A stretch of DNA of 64,000 bases, taken from assembly GCF_003224335.1 (NCBI RefSeq), contig NZ_QKLF01000001.1, forward strand, positions 248,001 through 312,000, written 5' to 3'. Every line of letters starts with the position of its first letter. The first letter of the stretch is position 1. Below the pieces are notes generated by a model. It saw only the letters and a list, made by a program, of their open reading frames with translations. It searched no databases and was not told the origin of the DNA. Below, piece after piece: positions 8,502 through 20,825 of this stretch. This DNA is from Curtobacterium sp. MCJR17_055. GTDB taxonomy: Bacteria > Actinomycetota > Actinomycetes > Actinomycetales > Microbacteriaceae. The position numbers and the translations under genes were made by a program.

Positions 8502-9586
8502 GCACCCACCACCGTCAGTGCCGCGGCCTCGACCGTCAGGCCCGGCCCGAAGGCGAGTGCGACGACCGGGGTGCCGTCGGTCGGTCCCGCGGCCAGGGCT
8601 TCCTGCAGGACGAACAGCACGGTCGCGCTCGACATGTTGCCGTGCTCGCGCAGCACCGTCCGGCTGGCCGTCAGGGCGCTGTCGGGCAGGTGCAGGGCGT
8701 CCTGGGTGCGGTCGAGGATGGCCCGACCGCCCGGGTGCACGGCCCACACCGGCACGTCGTCGGGGGTCCAGCCGCGCGGGTCGAGGAGCGGGGCGACCGC
8801 TTCCTGCGCGTGCACGCCGATGAGCTTCGGCACCGCGGTGCTGAGGACCATCTCGAAGCCCTCGTCGCCGATGTTCCACGCCATCTCGCTCGCGCCCTCG
8901 GGCAGCACCATGGTGGTGAACGCGTCGAGCCGCAGCCCGGAGCCGTCCGCGGTGACGACGGCGGCGGCGGCCCCGTCCCCGAAGACGCTGTTCGCGACGA
9001 TCTGGTCCGGGTCCTCCGAGTGACGCACGTGCAGCGTGCAGAGTTCGGCGCACACGACGAGCACCACGGCCGACGGGTCGGCTCCGACGAAGGCGTCCGC
9101 GATGCGGAGGGCCGGGAACGCCGCGAAGCACCCCATGAAGCCGACGTGCTGGCGGAAGACGTTGCGCGGCAGGCCGAGTTCCTCGACGATCGCCAGGTCC
9201 GGACCGGGCTGCGTGAAGCCGGTGCAGGACACGGTCACGACGTGCGTGACGGTCGCCGGGTCGACGGCGGCGCGTTCGAGGGCGTCGCGGGCGGCACCGA
9301 CGAACAGGGGCGGCGCGAGTTCGCGGAAGCGGTCGTTGCGCATCCCGGTGCTCGGCGAGGCGAGCACGCCGTCGACGTCGCGGAAGGGCCCGGGCTCGGC
9401 CGCTGCGTCGAGCTCGGGCAGGACGCTGTGACGGTGCTCCACCTCGGAGGCGTCGAACGCCGCCGGGACGAGTCGGGTCGCCAGCCGCCCCAGGCCGGGC
9501 TGGGCGGCGAAGAGGTCACGGACCTCCGCCTGCCCGAGGGTGGTCCGCGGGACGGCGGTACCGATGGCTCGGATCGTTGCTGACAC
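8498..9586 (-). CDS. Type III polyketide synthase (chalcone/stilbene synthase family)
   Basis: Homodimeric ketosynthase of about 362 residues that condenses malonyl-CoA onto an acyl-CoA starter. The catalytic triad is complete: Cys153 in FMGCFAAFPALR, His284 in WAVHPGGRAI and Asn317 in EHGNMSSATV. The GFGPG-type loop near the C-terminus (AFGPGLTVE) is present. GTG 9586 is favoured by a GGATGGAG sequence just upstream; GTG 9601 is an alternative. It is the first gene of a two-gene unit with the methyltransferase. The product could be an alkylresorcinol, alkylpyrone or related lipid; starter specificity cannot be deduced by eye. Confidence 0.93.
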   Translation of the reverse strand: MSATIRAIGTAVPRTTLGQAEVRDLFAAQPGLGRLATRLVPAAFDASEVEHRHSVLPELDAAAEPGPFRDVDGVLASPSTGMRNDRFRELAPPLFVGAARDALERAAVDPATVTHVVTVSCTGFTQPGPDLAIVEELGLPRNVFRQHVGFMGCFAAFPALRIADAFVGADPSAVVLVVCAELCTLHVRHSEDPDQIVANSVFGDGAAAAVVTADGSGLRLDAFTTMVLPEGASEMAWNIGDEGFEMVLSTAVPKLIGVHAQEAVAPLLDPRGWTPDDVPVWAVHPGGRAILDRTQDALHLPDSALTASRTVLREHGNMSSATVLFVLQEALAAGPTDGTPVVALAFGPGLTVEAAALTVVGA

Positions 9587-9667
9587 GCTCCATCCTGTCA
9601 CCAGGTCGCTGACGTGTCCCCAGGATGGTCCGGACGCCGTGGCTGGCGTCTGAGCCGCCGGCGGACG

Positions 9668-9707
9668 GACGGGAGGCCCGTGGCGATCCCGCCACGGGCC
9701 TCCCGTC
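9668..9707 (-). terminator. Terminator hairpin downstream of gatB (ACGGGAGGC family)
   Basis: Perfect 18-base arms (9668-9685 and 9690-9707) with the loop ATCC, core GACGGGAGGCCCG. It lies after the gatB stop and before the PKS gene. The same core recurs at 37440-37477 and 43335-43372. Confidence 0.8.
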
Positions 9708-9722
9708 TCGCAGTGCCCCGCC

Positions 9723-11225
9723 CTACTGCTGCTGGGCGCGCTCCAGGACCAGCTCGCGGACGCGTGCGGCGTCCGCCTGGCCCTTCATGGCCTTCATGAC
9801 CGAACCGATGATCGCGCCGGCGGCCTGGACCTTGCCGTCGCGGATCTTCTGCAGCACGTCGGGCTGGCCGGCGAGGGCTTCGTCGACCGCGGCGGTGAGG
9901 GCGCTGTCGTCCGAGACGACCTTCAGCCCGCGGGCCTCGACGACCTGCGCCGGTGAGCCCTCACCGGCGATGACGCCCTCGAGGACCTGGCGTGCGAGCC
10001 GGTCGGTCAGGTCGCCGGACTCGACGAGCGCGATGACCTCGGCGACGTGCTGCGGTGACACGAGGTCACCGGGTGCGGCGTCCTGTGCGTTGGCGACGCG
10101 GCTGATCTCGCCGGTCCACCACTTGCGGGCGGCCTGCGGAGCGGCACCGGCGTCGACCGTGGCCTGGACCTCGTCGAGCAGGCCGCCGTTGACGACGTCC
10201 TGGAACTCGAGGTCGGCGAAGCCCCACTCGCCCTTGAGCCGACGGCGGCGGGCCACCGGTGCCTCGGGCAGGCCGGCGCGGAGCTCCTCGATGAGGGCCG
10301 GGTCCGGCACGACGGGCAGCAGGTCGGGCTCCGGGAAGTACCGGTAGTCGTCCGCGTCCGACTTGGGGCGCCCGGCCGAGGTGCGGCCGGTGTCCTCGTG
10401 CCAGTGCCGGGTCTCCTGCGTGATCGTCCCACCGGCGGCGAGGATGGCGGCCTGGCGCTGGATCTCGTAGCGGATGGCGCGCTCGACCGCGCGGAACGAG
10501 TTGACGTTCTTCGTCTCGGTCCGGGTGCCGAGCTCCTCCTGTCCCCAGGGGCGCAGCGAGATGTTCGCGTCGCAACGCAGGTTCCCGCGCTCCATCCGGG
10601 CCTCGGAGACGCCGAGCGCACGCACGAGGTCGCGGATGACCTGCACGTAGGCGGCACCGAGCTCGGGCGCGCGCTCCTTCGCGCCGATGATCGGCTTCGT
10701 GACGATCTCGACGAGTGGGACGCCGGCGCGGTTGTAGTCCACCAGGGAGTACTCGGCGCCCTGGATGCGACCGGTGGCACCGCCGACGTGCGTCAGCTTG
10801 CCGGCGTCCTCCTCCATGTGGGCGCGCTCGATCGGCACCTGGAAGATGGTGCCGTCGGCGAGTTCGACCTCGACCTCGCCCTCGAACGCGATCGGCTCGT
10901 CGTACTGGGAGATCTGGTAGTTCTTCGGGTTGTCCGGGTAGAAGTAGTTCTTCCGCGCGAACCGCGAGCTCTCGGCGATCGAGCAGCCGAGCGCGAGCCC
11001 GAGCTGGATCGAGTAGCGCACGGCCTGCTCGTTGACGACCGGCAGGGACCCGGGCAGGCCGAGGTCGACCGGTGTCACGTTCGTGTTCGGCTCGCCACCG
11101 AAGAAGTTCGGCGCGTCCGAGAACATCTTGGTCTTCGTCGCGAGTTCGACGTGCACCTCGAAGCCGAGGACCGGCTCGAACCGCTCGATCGCCTCGTCGA
11201 AGTCCATGAGTGCGTCCTTGGCCAT
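9723..11225 (-). CDS. gatB: Aspartyl/glutamyl-tRNA amidotransferase subunit B
   Basis: Subunit B of GatCAB (500 residues), which phosphorylates Glu-tRNA(Gln) or Asp-tRNA(Asn) and presents it for amidation. The N-terminal cradle domain shows [19 protein letters not shown], followed by [19 protein letters not shown] and [12 protein letters not shown]; the C-terminal YqeY-like tail domain ends with [17 protein letters not shown] 11225 overlaps the gatA stop as TGATG, and the gene order gatC-gatA-gatB forms one operon. The presence of GatCAB implies that this organism makes Gln-tRNA(Gln), and possibly Asn-tRNA(Asn), by transamidation. Confidence 0.97.
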   Translation of the reverse strand: MAKDALMDFDEAIERFEPVLGFEVHVELATKTKMFSDAPNFFGGEPNTNVTPVDLGLPGSLPVVNEQAVRYSIQLGLALGCSIAESSRFARKNYFYPDNPKNYQISQYDEPIAFEGEVEVELADGTIFQVPIERAHMEEDAGKLTHVGGATGRIQGAEYSLVDYNRAGVPLVEIVTKPIIGAKERAPELGAAYVQVIRDLVRALGVSEARMERGNLRCDANISLRPWGQEELGTRTETKNVNSFRAVERAIRYEIQRQAAILAAGGTITQETRHWHEDTGRTSAGRPKSDADDYRYFPEPDLLPVVPDPALIEELRAGLPEAPVARRRRLKGEWGFADLEFQDVVNGGLLDEVQATVDAGAAPQAARKWWTGEISRVANAQDAAPGDLVSPQHVAEVIALVESGDLTDRLARQVLEGVIAGEGSPAQVVEARGLKVVSDDSALTAAVDEALAGQPDVLQKIRDGKVQAAGAIIGSVMKAMKGQADAARVRELVLERAQQQ

Positions 11226-12772
11226 CAGATGACACCTTCCTCTGCGGCGGACTGCTGTACGGCGTCCAGGTCCGGGATCCGGGAGATGAGCGGGGCGCCC
11301 CACTGCTGCTCGAGGAGCCGCTCGAGGGCCGCGCCGACGCGGTAGAGCCGGGCGTCCTCGCGCTGCGGCGCCATGAGCTGCACGCCGGTCGGCAGGGAGT
11401 CCTCCGGCGCGAGGCCGTTCGGGATGCTCATCCCAGGCACACCCGCCAGGTTCGCCGGGATCGTGGTGAGGTCGTTGAGGTACATCGCGAGCGGGTCGTC
11501 GATGCGCTCACCGATCTTGAACGCGGTGGTCGGCGCCGACGGGCTGATGAGCAGGTCGACCTGGTCGAACGCGGCGGCGAAGTCCCGCTGCACCAGCGTG
11601 CGGACCTTCTGCGCGCTGCCGTAGTAGGCGTCGTAGTAGCCGGCGCTCAGCGCGTAGGTGCCGAGGATGATGCGGCGCTTGACCTCCGGACCGAAGCCGG
11701 CCTCACGCGTGGCGGCCATGACGTCCTCGACCGTGGCCCCGCCCTCGGGCGTGACGCGCAGACCGAAGCGCACGGAGTCGAACTTGGCGAGGTTCGAGGA
11801 CGCCTCGGCCGGGAGGATCAGGTAGTAGGCGCTGATCGCGTAGGCGAACGACGGCGCATCGATCTCGACGACGACCGCACCGGCCGACTCGAGCAGCGCG
11901 ACGGTCTCCTGGAAGCGCTGCGTCACGCCCGCCTGGAAGCCCTCGCCACCGGCGAGCTCCTTGACGACGCCGATGCGGACGCCCTGGAGCGAGTCAGCCT
12001 GCAGGCCCTCCCGCGCGGCGGCGGCGAACGACGGCCACTCCTGGCGGAGCGAGGTCGAGTCCTTCGGGTCGTGCCCGCCGATGACGTCGTGCAGGAGCGC
12101 GGCGTCGAGGACGGTGCGGGACACCGGGCCGATCTGGTCGAGGCTCGACGCGAGCGCGATCGCGCCGTAGCGGCTGACGCCACCGTAGGTCGGCTTGACG
12201 CCGACGGTGCCGGTGACGGCGCCCGGCTGGCGGATCGACCCACCGGTGTCGGACCCGAGGGCGATCGGCGCCTCGTACGCGGCGACCGCAGCGGCCGAGC
12301 CGCCGCCGGACCCGCCGGGGATCCGGTCGAGGTCCCACGGGTTCCGCGTCGGGCCGTAGGCCGAGAACTCGGTCGACGAGCCCATGGCGAACTCGTCCAT
12401 GTTCGTCTTGCCGAGCGGCACCAAGCCGGCACGGCGGAGCTTCGCGACGGGGGTGGCGTCGTACGGCGGGACCCAGCCCTCGAGGATCTTCGACCCGGAG
12501 GTGGTGGGCATGTCCTGCGTGCACAGGACGTCCTTCACGGCGATCGGCACGCCGGCGAGCGGGCCGAGGTCGTCCCCGGCGGCGCGGCGCGAGTCGATCG
12601 ACTTGGCCGCGGCGAGCGCGTTCTGGTTGACGTGCAGGAACGCGTGCACGTCCCCGTCGACGGCGGCGATGCGGTCGAGGTGCGCCTGGGTCGCCTCGAC
12701 GCTCGAGACGTCGCGGGCCACGAGGGCGTCGGCGAGCGCAGCGGCGCTCAGTGTGGTGATGTCGTCGGTCAC
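11225..12772 (-). CDS. gatA: Glutamyl-tRNA(Gln) amidotransferase subunit A
   Basis: Amidase subunit of GatCAB (515 residues) that releases ammonia from glutamine. The amidase-signature Ser-cisSer-Lys machinery is visible: the lysine in [11 protein letters not shown] and the Gly/Ser-rich core [14 protein letters not shown] followed by [13 protein letters not shown]. The family hallmark [20 protein letters not shown] is also intact. It begins at a GTG nine bases after the gatC stop and overlaps gatB by one base, which fits equal expression of the three subunits. Confidence 0.97.
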   Translation of the reverse strand: MTDDITTLSAAALADALVARDVSSVEATQAHLDRIAAVDGDVHAFLHVNQNALAAAKSIDSRRAAGDDLGPLAGVPIAVKDVLCTQDMPTTSGSKILEGWVPPYDATPVAKLRRAGLVPLGKTNMDEFAMGSSTEFSAYGPTRNPWDLDRIPGGSGGGSAAAVAAYEAPIALGSDTGGSIRQPGAVTGTVGVKPTYGGVSRYGAIALASSLDQIGPVSRTVLDAALLHDVIGGHDPKDSTSLRQEWPSFAAAAREGLQADSLQGVRIGVVKELAGGEGFQAGVTQRFQETVALLESAGAVVVEIDAPSFAYAISAYYLILPAEASSNLAKFDSVRFGLRVTPEGGATVEDVMAATREAGFGPEVKRRIILGTYALSAGYYDAYYGSAQKVRTLVQRDFAAAFDQVDLLISPSAPTTAFKIGERIDDPLAMYLNDLTTIPANLAGVPGMSIPNGLAPEDSLPTGVQLMAPQREDARLYRVGAALERLLEQQWGAPLISRIPDLDAVQQSAAEEGVI

Positions 12773-12780
12773 TGTTCCGC

Positions 12781-13080
12781 CTACTGTTCTTCGCCGAGGA
12801 TCGCGGTCACGCGGAAGCGCTCGCCGTCCGAGTCGGGGGCACCCGAGAGGGCCTGCTCCTGGGTGAGCGTCTGGCCGACCTCGTCGGGGCGGGAGACGTT
12901 CTCGAGCGGGACCGGGTGGCTCGTCGCGGGGACGTCCGGGGTCGCGACCTCGGTGACCTTCGCGACGCTGTCGACGATGAGTGACAGCTCCTCGGTCATC
13001 TTCTCGATCTCGTCGGGCGTGAGTGCGATACGTGCGAGGTTCGCCAGGTGGGCGACCTGCTCGCTCGTGATGTCAGGCAT
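12781..13080 (-). CDS. gatC: Glutamyl-tRNA(Gln) amidotransferase subunit C
   Basis: Small 99-residue GatC subunit that wraps around GatA and joins it to GatB. The conserved start [20 protein letters not shown] and the later LRPDEV-type segment ([17 protein letters not shown]) are present. The ATG at 13080 has GGAG upstream. A likely -10 element (TAGACT) lies about 35 bases upstream, making this the promoter-proximal gene of gatCAB. Confidence 0.96.
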   Translation of the reverse strand: MPDITSEQVAHLANLARIALTPDEIEKMTEELSLIVDSVAKVTEVATPDVPATSHPVPLENVSRPDEVGQTLTQEQALSGAPDSDGERFRVTAILGEEQ

Positions 13081-13108
13081 GGTGCTCCGTCGATCGGTTC
13101 GTGGAATG

Positions 13109-13120
13109 CCGCCCAGTCTA
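13109..13120 (-). promoter_or_regulatory. -10 region of the gatCAB promoter
   Basis: Read on the minus strand the sequence is TAGACTGGGCGG. TAGACT fits the actinobacterial -10 and gives an untranslated leader of about 25-30 bases before the gatC ribosome binding site. The same 12 bases occur before the DEAD-box helicase gene at 62266-62277. No clear -35 is seen. Confidence 0.55.
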
Positions 13121-13217
13121 TTGGGCGGGCCGGACGGAGGTCGGACGCCCCTCCTCGGCTCGGGACCCGGACCCGGACCCGCAGCCGAGCCGGGCGTCCG
13201 AGCAGGACGCCTGGTGC

Positions 13218-15479
13218 TCAGCGCTCCGGAGCGGCCTGCCCGGGGGCTGACCCCGTGCCCACACCACCGGGCCCGGCTGCCGCCGCTCCACCCTGGCCCG
13301 CAGCCGGGGCCGGGGCCGCTGGCGCAGCCGGAGCCGGAGCTGACGCCGCGGACCCGATGAGCGCCGGGTCGGGCGCAGGCAACGGCCCCCCGCCGACGAC
13401 GCCGTCCAGGTAGGCCATCATCTGCTTGCCGACCCCGAACTTCGCGCTGTACCCGGTCGTCCCCTGCAGGAACGGCCAGTCCGCCAACCGGACGTGGCCC
13501 TGCACGTTGCCGATCCACGTGGCGTTCGTGTACTTCGTCGACGAGGCGATGAGCCAGTTCTGCTCGTCACCGTCCGTCGTGCCCGTCTTCGCGAACTTCG
13601 GCACCGCGTCGCCGGGGTTCGCACTCGCGGCCGTCCCCTTCCCCGACAGCACGCCCTGGAGCGCGTAGTCGACGGTGCCGGCGACCTCGGCGCTGACGCC
13701 GCGCGAGCACGTGGGCGGGGTCGGTCGGATCGTGCCGCCGCTGGCGGTCGTGACGGAGTCGATCGTGGTCGGCGTGCAGACGATGCCGCCGTTCGCGAAG
13801 CCGGCGTACGCCTCGGCGAGGTCGATCGGCGACAGTGGGTTCGTTCCCAGGACCGACGCCGGGTTCGAGTCGGGTGCACTGCCGTCGGCCTGGTGGATGC
13901 CCATCGCCTCGGCGGTCTTCTGGATGCCGCACAGGTCGAGCTGCTTCGCCATCGCGCCGAACGCGGTGTTGATCGACTCCACGGTGGCCGCGAGCACACT
14001 CATCGTCGGTTCCACCTGCTCGGCGTTGGCGACCTGCCACGGCGCACCGCCGACACCGACGCACGAGTTCGTGAACTCCGACTGCGGGAACGTGTGCTCG
14101 GTCGTCGACACCGACTGCGACAGCGTGTGTCCGTTCGCCAACCAGTCCGCCAGTGTGAAGACCTTGTAGGTGGAACCGGTCGGGAAGCCGCCCGAGCTGC
14201 CGACGGCCTGGTCCGCGTTGTAGTTCACCGCCGTGGCACCGGCGGTCGGGGCGTCCGACTGCGTGTAGTCCGTGTTCTGCACCATCGACAGCACGCGTCC
14301 CGTCCCGGGTTCGACGGTGACGTTCGCCCCACCGGCGTCGACGCCCGCCATGGTGGTCGGCACGTACGACGACAGCGCCGCCTGCGCGGTGTGCTGCAGG
14401 TCGAGGTCGAGCGAGGTGTGGATCGACAGCCCCTTCGTGTCGAGGGTCGCGATCCGGTCCGAGGCCGTCTTCCCGAACGCCGGGTCCGCGAGCAGCTGTG
14501 ACCGCACGGCGTCGCAGAAGTACCCCGCATCGTACTTCGTCGCGGCGCTCGAGCACCCGTTCGCGGTGTCGGTGATCCGCGGTGTGATCGGCGTCGCGAC
14601 CGCCTTCCGCAGGGCAGCCGCCGAGATCGTGCCGTGGGCGTGCATGCGGCGCAGGACGTAGTCGCGCCGGACCTTCGTCAGCCGGTACCCGTTCGCCGCA
14701 CCGTTCGCGGTGCTGTCCGGCTCGTCGATGCGCAGGTACGACGGGTTGTTGAGGATCGCCACCAGGGTCGCGGACTGCACGAGGGAGAGGTCCGCCGCGT
14801 GCACGCCGAAGTAGTACTCCGCACCGGCCTCCGCACCGTAGACACGCCCGCCGAGGCCGACGATGTTGAGGTACCCGGTCAGGACCTGGTCCTTCGTGTA
14901 CTTCTGGTCGACCGCGATCGCGTACCGGATCTCCTGGAGCTTCCGGGCCTTGGTCTGGCCGGCGACCTCGTCGTAACAGGCGTCCACCTTCGTCTTGGTG
15001 GACGCGGGGTCCTTGCCGGTGAGCTGCTCGCACTGCTGCACGAGCACGTTCTTCACGTACTGCTGGGTGATGCTCGACCCGCCTTGGACACCCGCGTGCA
15101 GGGCGTCGGCGATGGCGGCGCGGATGGTGCCGACGACGTCGATGCCGCCCTCGTCGCGGAACCGGGGGTCCTCGGTGTCGATCGCGGCCTGTTTGAGGCT
15201 GTCGGCGATCTGCGACGACGTCACGTCCGTGCGGTTCTCCGCGTAGAACGAGGCGATCGGCACGTCCTTGCCGCCCTGCTTCGCGTAGACGGTCGAGAGC
15301 TGCTGCGGTGTCTGGATGTCGAGGTAGCTCGGCAGGTCCTCGAAGAACTCCGCGGCACCCGAGGCTCCCTCGCCCGCCACCGCCACCGTCGGCGTCACCG
15401 CGACGGCGACGAGCAGCCCGGCGAGCACGGACATGACGACGAACATCAGGAAGGCCCCCGGCCAGCGCGCGATCCGCAT
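13218..15479 (-). CDS. Class A penicillin-binding protein (transglycosylase/transpeptidase)
   Basis: Bifunctional peptidoglycan synthase of 753 residues, anchored by one N-terminal membrane helix (about 8-34). The GT51 transglycosylase domain (about 60-240) shows the catalytic Glu103 in AAIDTEDPRFRDEGG and the QGGSSITQQYVKNVLV motif. The transpeptidase domain (about 380-700) has SxxK at Ser436-Lys439 (GSTYK), SxN at Ser502-Asn504 and KTG at Lys631 (FAKTGTTDGDEQNW). The C-terminus is an Ala/Pro/Gly-rich tail with no PASTA domain. ATG 15479 has no Shine-Dalgarno but sits seven bases after TACCGT, pointing to a leaderless message. The gene lies between gatC and a DUF1023 hydrolase gene. Confidence 0.95.
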   Translation of the reverse strand: MRIARWPGAFLMFVVMSVLAGLLVAVAVTPTVAVAGEGASGAAEFFEDLPSYLDIQTPQQLSTVYAKQGGKDVPIASFYAENRTDVTSSQIADSLKQAAIDTEDPRFRDEGGIDVVGTIRAAIADALHAGVQGGSSITQQYVKNVLVQQCEQLTGKDPASTKTKVDACYDEVAGQTKARKLQEIRYAIAVDQKYTKDQVLTGYLNIVGLGGRVYGAEAGAEYYFGVHAADLSLVQSATLVAILNNPSYLRIDEPDSTANGAANGYRLTKVRRDYVLRRMHAHGTISAAALRKAVATPITPRITDTANGCSSAATKYDAGYFCDAVRSQLLADPAFGKTASDRIATLDTKGLSIHTSLDLDLQHTAQAALSSYVPTTMAGVDAGGANVTVEPGTGRVLSMVQNTDYTQSDAPTAGATAVNYNADQAVGSSGGFPTGSTYKVFTLADWLANGHTLSQSVSTTEHTFPQSEFTNSCVGVGGAPWQVANAEQVEPTMSVLAATVESINTAFGAMAKQLDLCGIQKTAEAMGIHQADGSAPDSNPASVLGTNPLSPIDLAEAYAGFANGGIVCTPTTIDSVTTASGGTIRPTPPTCSRGVSAEVAGTVDYALQGVLSGKGTAASANPGDAVPKFAKTGTTDGDEQNWLIASSTKYTNATWIGNVQGHVRLADWPFLQGTTGYSAKFGVGKQMMAYLDGVVGGGPLPAPDPALIGSAASAPAPAAPAAPAPAAGQGGAAAAGPGGVGTGSAPGQAAPER

Positions 15480-15486
15480 GTCGAGG

Positions 15487-15492
15487 ACGGTA
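15487..15492 (-). promoter_or_regulatory. Leaderless promoter -10 for the penicillin-binding protein
   Basis: TACCGT (minus strand) ends seven bases before ATG 15479, the expected spacing for transcription starting at the A of the start codon. Confidence 0.6.
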
Positions 15493-15662
15493 GGGAGCGG
15501 TGCTGGGTCCGGTCTGCTGCGCGCCGGCCCGGGACTGCGCGGCCGCACAGGAAGGCGCACGACCGGCTCGCACCCGCCCCGACGGTGCGGCCGGGAGGCA
15601 CGGATCGCCTCCCAGCGCACCCTAGGATCACGATCCGGTCACGTCCGCCGACCCCGTGGTCG

Positions 15663-17006
15663 TCAGTCGCGCGGCTGGAGGTCCTGCGGCCGGACGAGGT
15701 ACATGTCCGGCGTCGCCTGGACGATGCCGCCGTGCCGGCCGTCGCCCTCGTGGTGCTCACCACGAACCAGGTCACCCCGTCCGACCGCGATGAGCGCCAC
15801 GTCGTGCAGCGACGCGGTGCCCGGCTTGAGGTAGTCGTTGTGCCCGAACGGCTGTCGGAACACGTCGCCGCCTCCGTCCGGGTCGTCCGCGACGAGGAGG
15901 TCGAGCCGTGCCGCCCCGAACGCGGCGAGGCCCGGGTCGGTCCCGAAGAAGCCGGTCCCGGCGATCGGGTCCCAGTGCGCTCCGCCGACGTACACCTGCC
16001 CCGGGGTCACCGCGAGTTGGTCGGCCGTGGTGACCGCGCTGCCGGGCGACCCCAGCATGGTGAGGCTGTCGACCGTGACCCGCCCCGAGGAGAGTGCGAT
16101 CATCGCCGTGGTGGACCCGTACGAGTGCGCCACGACGCCGAGCCGCGGCTCGTGGCCGGTGCGGACGGAGCGGATGCCGTCGAGCGTCCGGACGAGTCGG
16201 TCCGCCCCGAGGTGCGCGAGGTCGAGCGACATGAAGTCGGAGATGCCCGGCGTGCGGTAGCCCATCCAGGCCAGGACCGCCACCCCGGGTCCGTCCGCGG
16301 GTGCAGCGACGGGGGCGACGGTCGCCTGCTCCCGGTACACGTCACCGGCGGTCGCGGTGAAGTCCGCCATCTGCCCGTTCACGGTGAAGAAGATGCCCGG
16401 GACGACGACCGACACGTGCCCGGCCGTCCCGATGTCACCGACCGAGATCGCGCACCGACCACTCCCCCGCGTGTCCAGCGTGACGAGGTACTTGCGCGGG
16501 TCGCCGGGCTCCTGCTCGAGCGATTCCTGCACCTGTCCGAGCATCGCGGCCAGCGCCGTCGGGGCCTGCGAGTCGGCGAGTTCCGACGTCAGCACCGCTC
16601 GGTTCGCCGCGTCCCGCACGTCGAAGGGGACCCCGTCGAGGTTGCCGACGACCGCCGGGGCGTCGTCGGTGAGGACGGTCCGCGTCGCGGGTGAGAGCGC
16701 CGACCACCACGCCGTCACCGTGCTGCTGGTGGGCGGGTCGTCCATCGCGGTGGTCAGGACCCGGCCGTCGGCGTCGGCCGCGCGCAGGACGGTCGGCGGT
16801 GCCGCCGCGAGCGCCTCGAGCCAGCGCTGCCCGGTGGCGTCGGCGAGAGCGTCGACGGCTCCGTCCCGTCCCTGCTCGGGAGGTGCGTGTCGCATGGGCG
16901 CGGACGAGGTCGCCTGGACGACGGCGACGGCGCGCACGGCCGGGGCCTCGACCACTCCCTGCGAGTGCATCGAGGCGGTCAGCAGCGCCGCGGCGAAGAG
17001 CAGCAA
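15663..17006 (-). CDS. Secreted or membrane-anchored alpha/beta hydrolase, DUF1023 family
   Basis: Protein of 447 residues with an N-terminal hydrophobic signal or anchor (LLLFAAALLTASM) and a C-terminal alpha/beta-hydrolase domain of the DUF1023 type. The nucleophile elbow is VVAHSYGSTTA, preceded by the oxyanion strand VVVPGIFF and LAWMGYRTP, and the general-base histidine is probably in the GHNDYL segment near the end. The TTG start at 17006 is chosen because GGGGGAG lies six bases upstream. Substrate unknown; the neighbouring penicillin-binding protein makes an envelope role attractive, but that is inference. A palindrome overlaps the start of the likely transcript. Confidence 0.82.
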   Translation of the reverse strand: MLLFAAALLTASMHSQGVVEAPAVRAVAVVQATSSAPMRHAPPEQGRDGAVDALADATGQRWLEALAAAPPTVLRAADADGRVLTTAMDDPPTSSTVTAWWSALSPATRTVLTDDAPAVVGNLDGVPFDVRDAANRAVLTSELADSQAPTALAAMLGQVQESLEQEPGDPRKYLVTLDTRGSGRCAISVGDIGTAGHVSVVVPGIFFTVNGQMADFTATAGDVYREQATVAPVAAPADGPGVAVLAWMGYRTPGISDFMSLDLAHLGADRLVRTLDGIRSVRTGHEPRLGVVAHSYGSTTAMIALSSGRVTVDSLTMLGSPGSAVTTADQLAVTPGQVYVGGAHWDPIAGTGFFGTDPGLAAFGAARLDLLVADDPDGGGDVFRQPFGHNDYLKPGTASLHDVALIAVGRGDLVRGEHHEGDGRHGGIVQATPDMYLVRPQDLQPRD

Positions 17007-17049
17007 ACGGGTCTCCCCCTGGAAGGCCAGCCTGTCGTTCCCCTGCAGA

Positions 17050-17075
17050 CGACAGGTGATGCGCTGTCGAGTGTA
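17050..17075 (-). promoter_or_regulatory. Promoter with adjoining palindromic operator for the DUF1023 gene
   Basis: On the minus strand TACACT (17070-17075) is a good -10, directly followed by CGACAG-N8-CTGTCG (17050-17069), a perfect 6+6 palindrome covering the expected transcription start. Confidence 0.5.
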
Positions 17076-17186
17076 TGGAGAACGGCCCTTCGGGGGTCAT
17101 GCGGGATGCAACTTGCCCCCCGTACTGGGGACACACCCTGGCGCGTCGCAGCAGCCGGATCCCGCTCCGGTGTGCATGCGTCCGCA

Positions 17187-19676
<2,490 letters not shown>

Positions 19677-20783
19677 TCAGGCGGGGACGGGAGCGGCCGA
19701 CACCGTGGTGTCGATCGTGCACTGCCCGAGCACCCGGGTGCCGACGTACACGACCGCGGTCTGCCCCGGTGCGACGCCGGACAGGGGCTCGTCGGGCTCG
19801 ATCACGAGGGCGCCGTCCTCGACCCGTGCGGTCGCGGGCTCGGGGTCGGCGTGGGCGCGGATCTGCACGTCGCACCGGAACGGCGTCGACGGGTCGGACG
19901 GGGCCGATCCCGCCCAGGTGTACCGGGTGCCGGAGAGCGATGCGACGTCGAGGGCCTCCTTCGGGCCGACCACGACGGTGTTGTCCTTCGGTCGGATCTC
20001 GAGCACGAAGCGGGGCTTGCCGTCGGCTGCGGGACGGCCGAGTGCGAGGCCGCGACGTTGTCCGACGGTGTACCCGGTGGCGCCCTCGTGGGAGCCGACC
20101 ACTGTTCCGTCGCGCTCCACGACCTCGCCGGGCGCGGTGCCGACACGGTCCGCCAGCCAGCCGCGGGTGTCGCCGTCCGGGATGAAGCAGATGTCGTAGG
20201 AGTCCGGCTTCTGCGCGACCGTCAGCCCGCGCGCCGCCGCCTCGGCCCGGACCTCGTCCTTGGACGGGGTGGCGCCCAGCGGGAACATCGCGTGCCGGAG
20301 CTGCTCGGCGGTCAGCACGCCGAGGACGTACGACTGGTCCTTCGCCCACGCCGCCGAGCGGTGCAGCTCGCGCGAGCCGTCGGCGCCGGTGACGATCGAG
20401 GCGTAGTGCCCGGTGCAGACCGCGTCGAAGCCGAGGGCGAGGGCCTTCTCGAGCAGCGCGGCGAACTTGATGCGCTCGTTGCACCGCATGCACGGGTTCG
20501 GGGTGCGCCCCGCCTGGTACTCGGCCACGAAGTCGTCGACGACGTCCTCCTTGAAGCGCGCCGAGAAGTCCCACACGTAGTACGGGATGCCGAGTGCGGC
20601 GGCGGCCCGCTGGGCGTCCATCGAGTCCTCGATGGTGCAGCAGCCGCGACTGCCGGTCCGGAGGGTGCCCGGCATCCGGCTCAGGGCGAGGTGCACGCCG
20701 ACGACGTCGTGGCCGGCGTCGACCGCCCGGGCAGCGGCCACCGCCGAGTCGACCCCACCGCTCATCGCCGCCAGAACACGCAT
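19677..20783 (-). CDS. mnmA: tRNA-specific 2-thiouridylase MnmA
   Basis: Enzyme of 368 residues that makes 2-thiouridine at wobble U34 of tRNAs for Glu, Gln and Lys. The PP-loop [10 protein letters not shown] is at the N-terminus, the catalytic cysteine pair is visible in [12 protein letters not shown] (first Cys) and [11 protein letters not shown] (second Cys), and the C-terminal beta-barrel follows ([15 protein letters not shown]). ATG 20783 follows TACCCT by six bases, a leaderless arrangement. It lies upstream of ligA on the same strand, an order common in actinobacteria. Confidence 0.96.
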   Translation of the reverse strand: MRVLAAMSGGVDSAVAAARAVDAGHDVVGVHLALSRMPGTLRTGSRGCCTIEDSMDAQRAAAALGIPYYVWDFSARFKEDVVDDFVAEYQAGRTPNPCMRCNERIKFAALLEKALALGFDAVCTGHYASIVTGADGSRELHRSAAWAKDQSYVLGVLTAEQLRHAMFPLGATPSKDEVRAEAAARGLTVAQKPDSYDICFIPDGDTRGWLADRVGTAPGEVVERDGTVVGSHEGATGYTVGQRRGLALGRPAADGKPRFVLEIRPKDNTVVVGPKEALDVASLSGTRYTWAGSAPSDPSTPFRCDVQIRAHADPEPATARVEDGALVIEPDEPLSGVAPGQTAVVYVGTRVLGQCTIDTTVSAAPVPA

Positions 20784-20789
20784 GCGTCC

Positions 20790-20795
20790 AGGGTA
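20790..20795 (-). promoter_or_regulatory. Leaderless promoter -10 for mnmA
   Basis: TACCCT on the minus strand ends six bases before ATG 20783; no Shine-Dalgarno is present. Confidence 0.55.
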
Positions 20796-20825
20796 ACTCC
20801 GACACCGGCGTACCGTTGCTCGACG

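Noticed and set aside
9220-9250. Cys in the VSCTGFTQPGPD segment as the PKS nucleophile
   Set aside because: This lies upstream of the true active-site position; the nucleophile is Cys153 in FMGCFAAFPALR, which aligns with the family order Cys-His-Asn.
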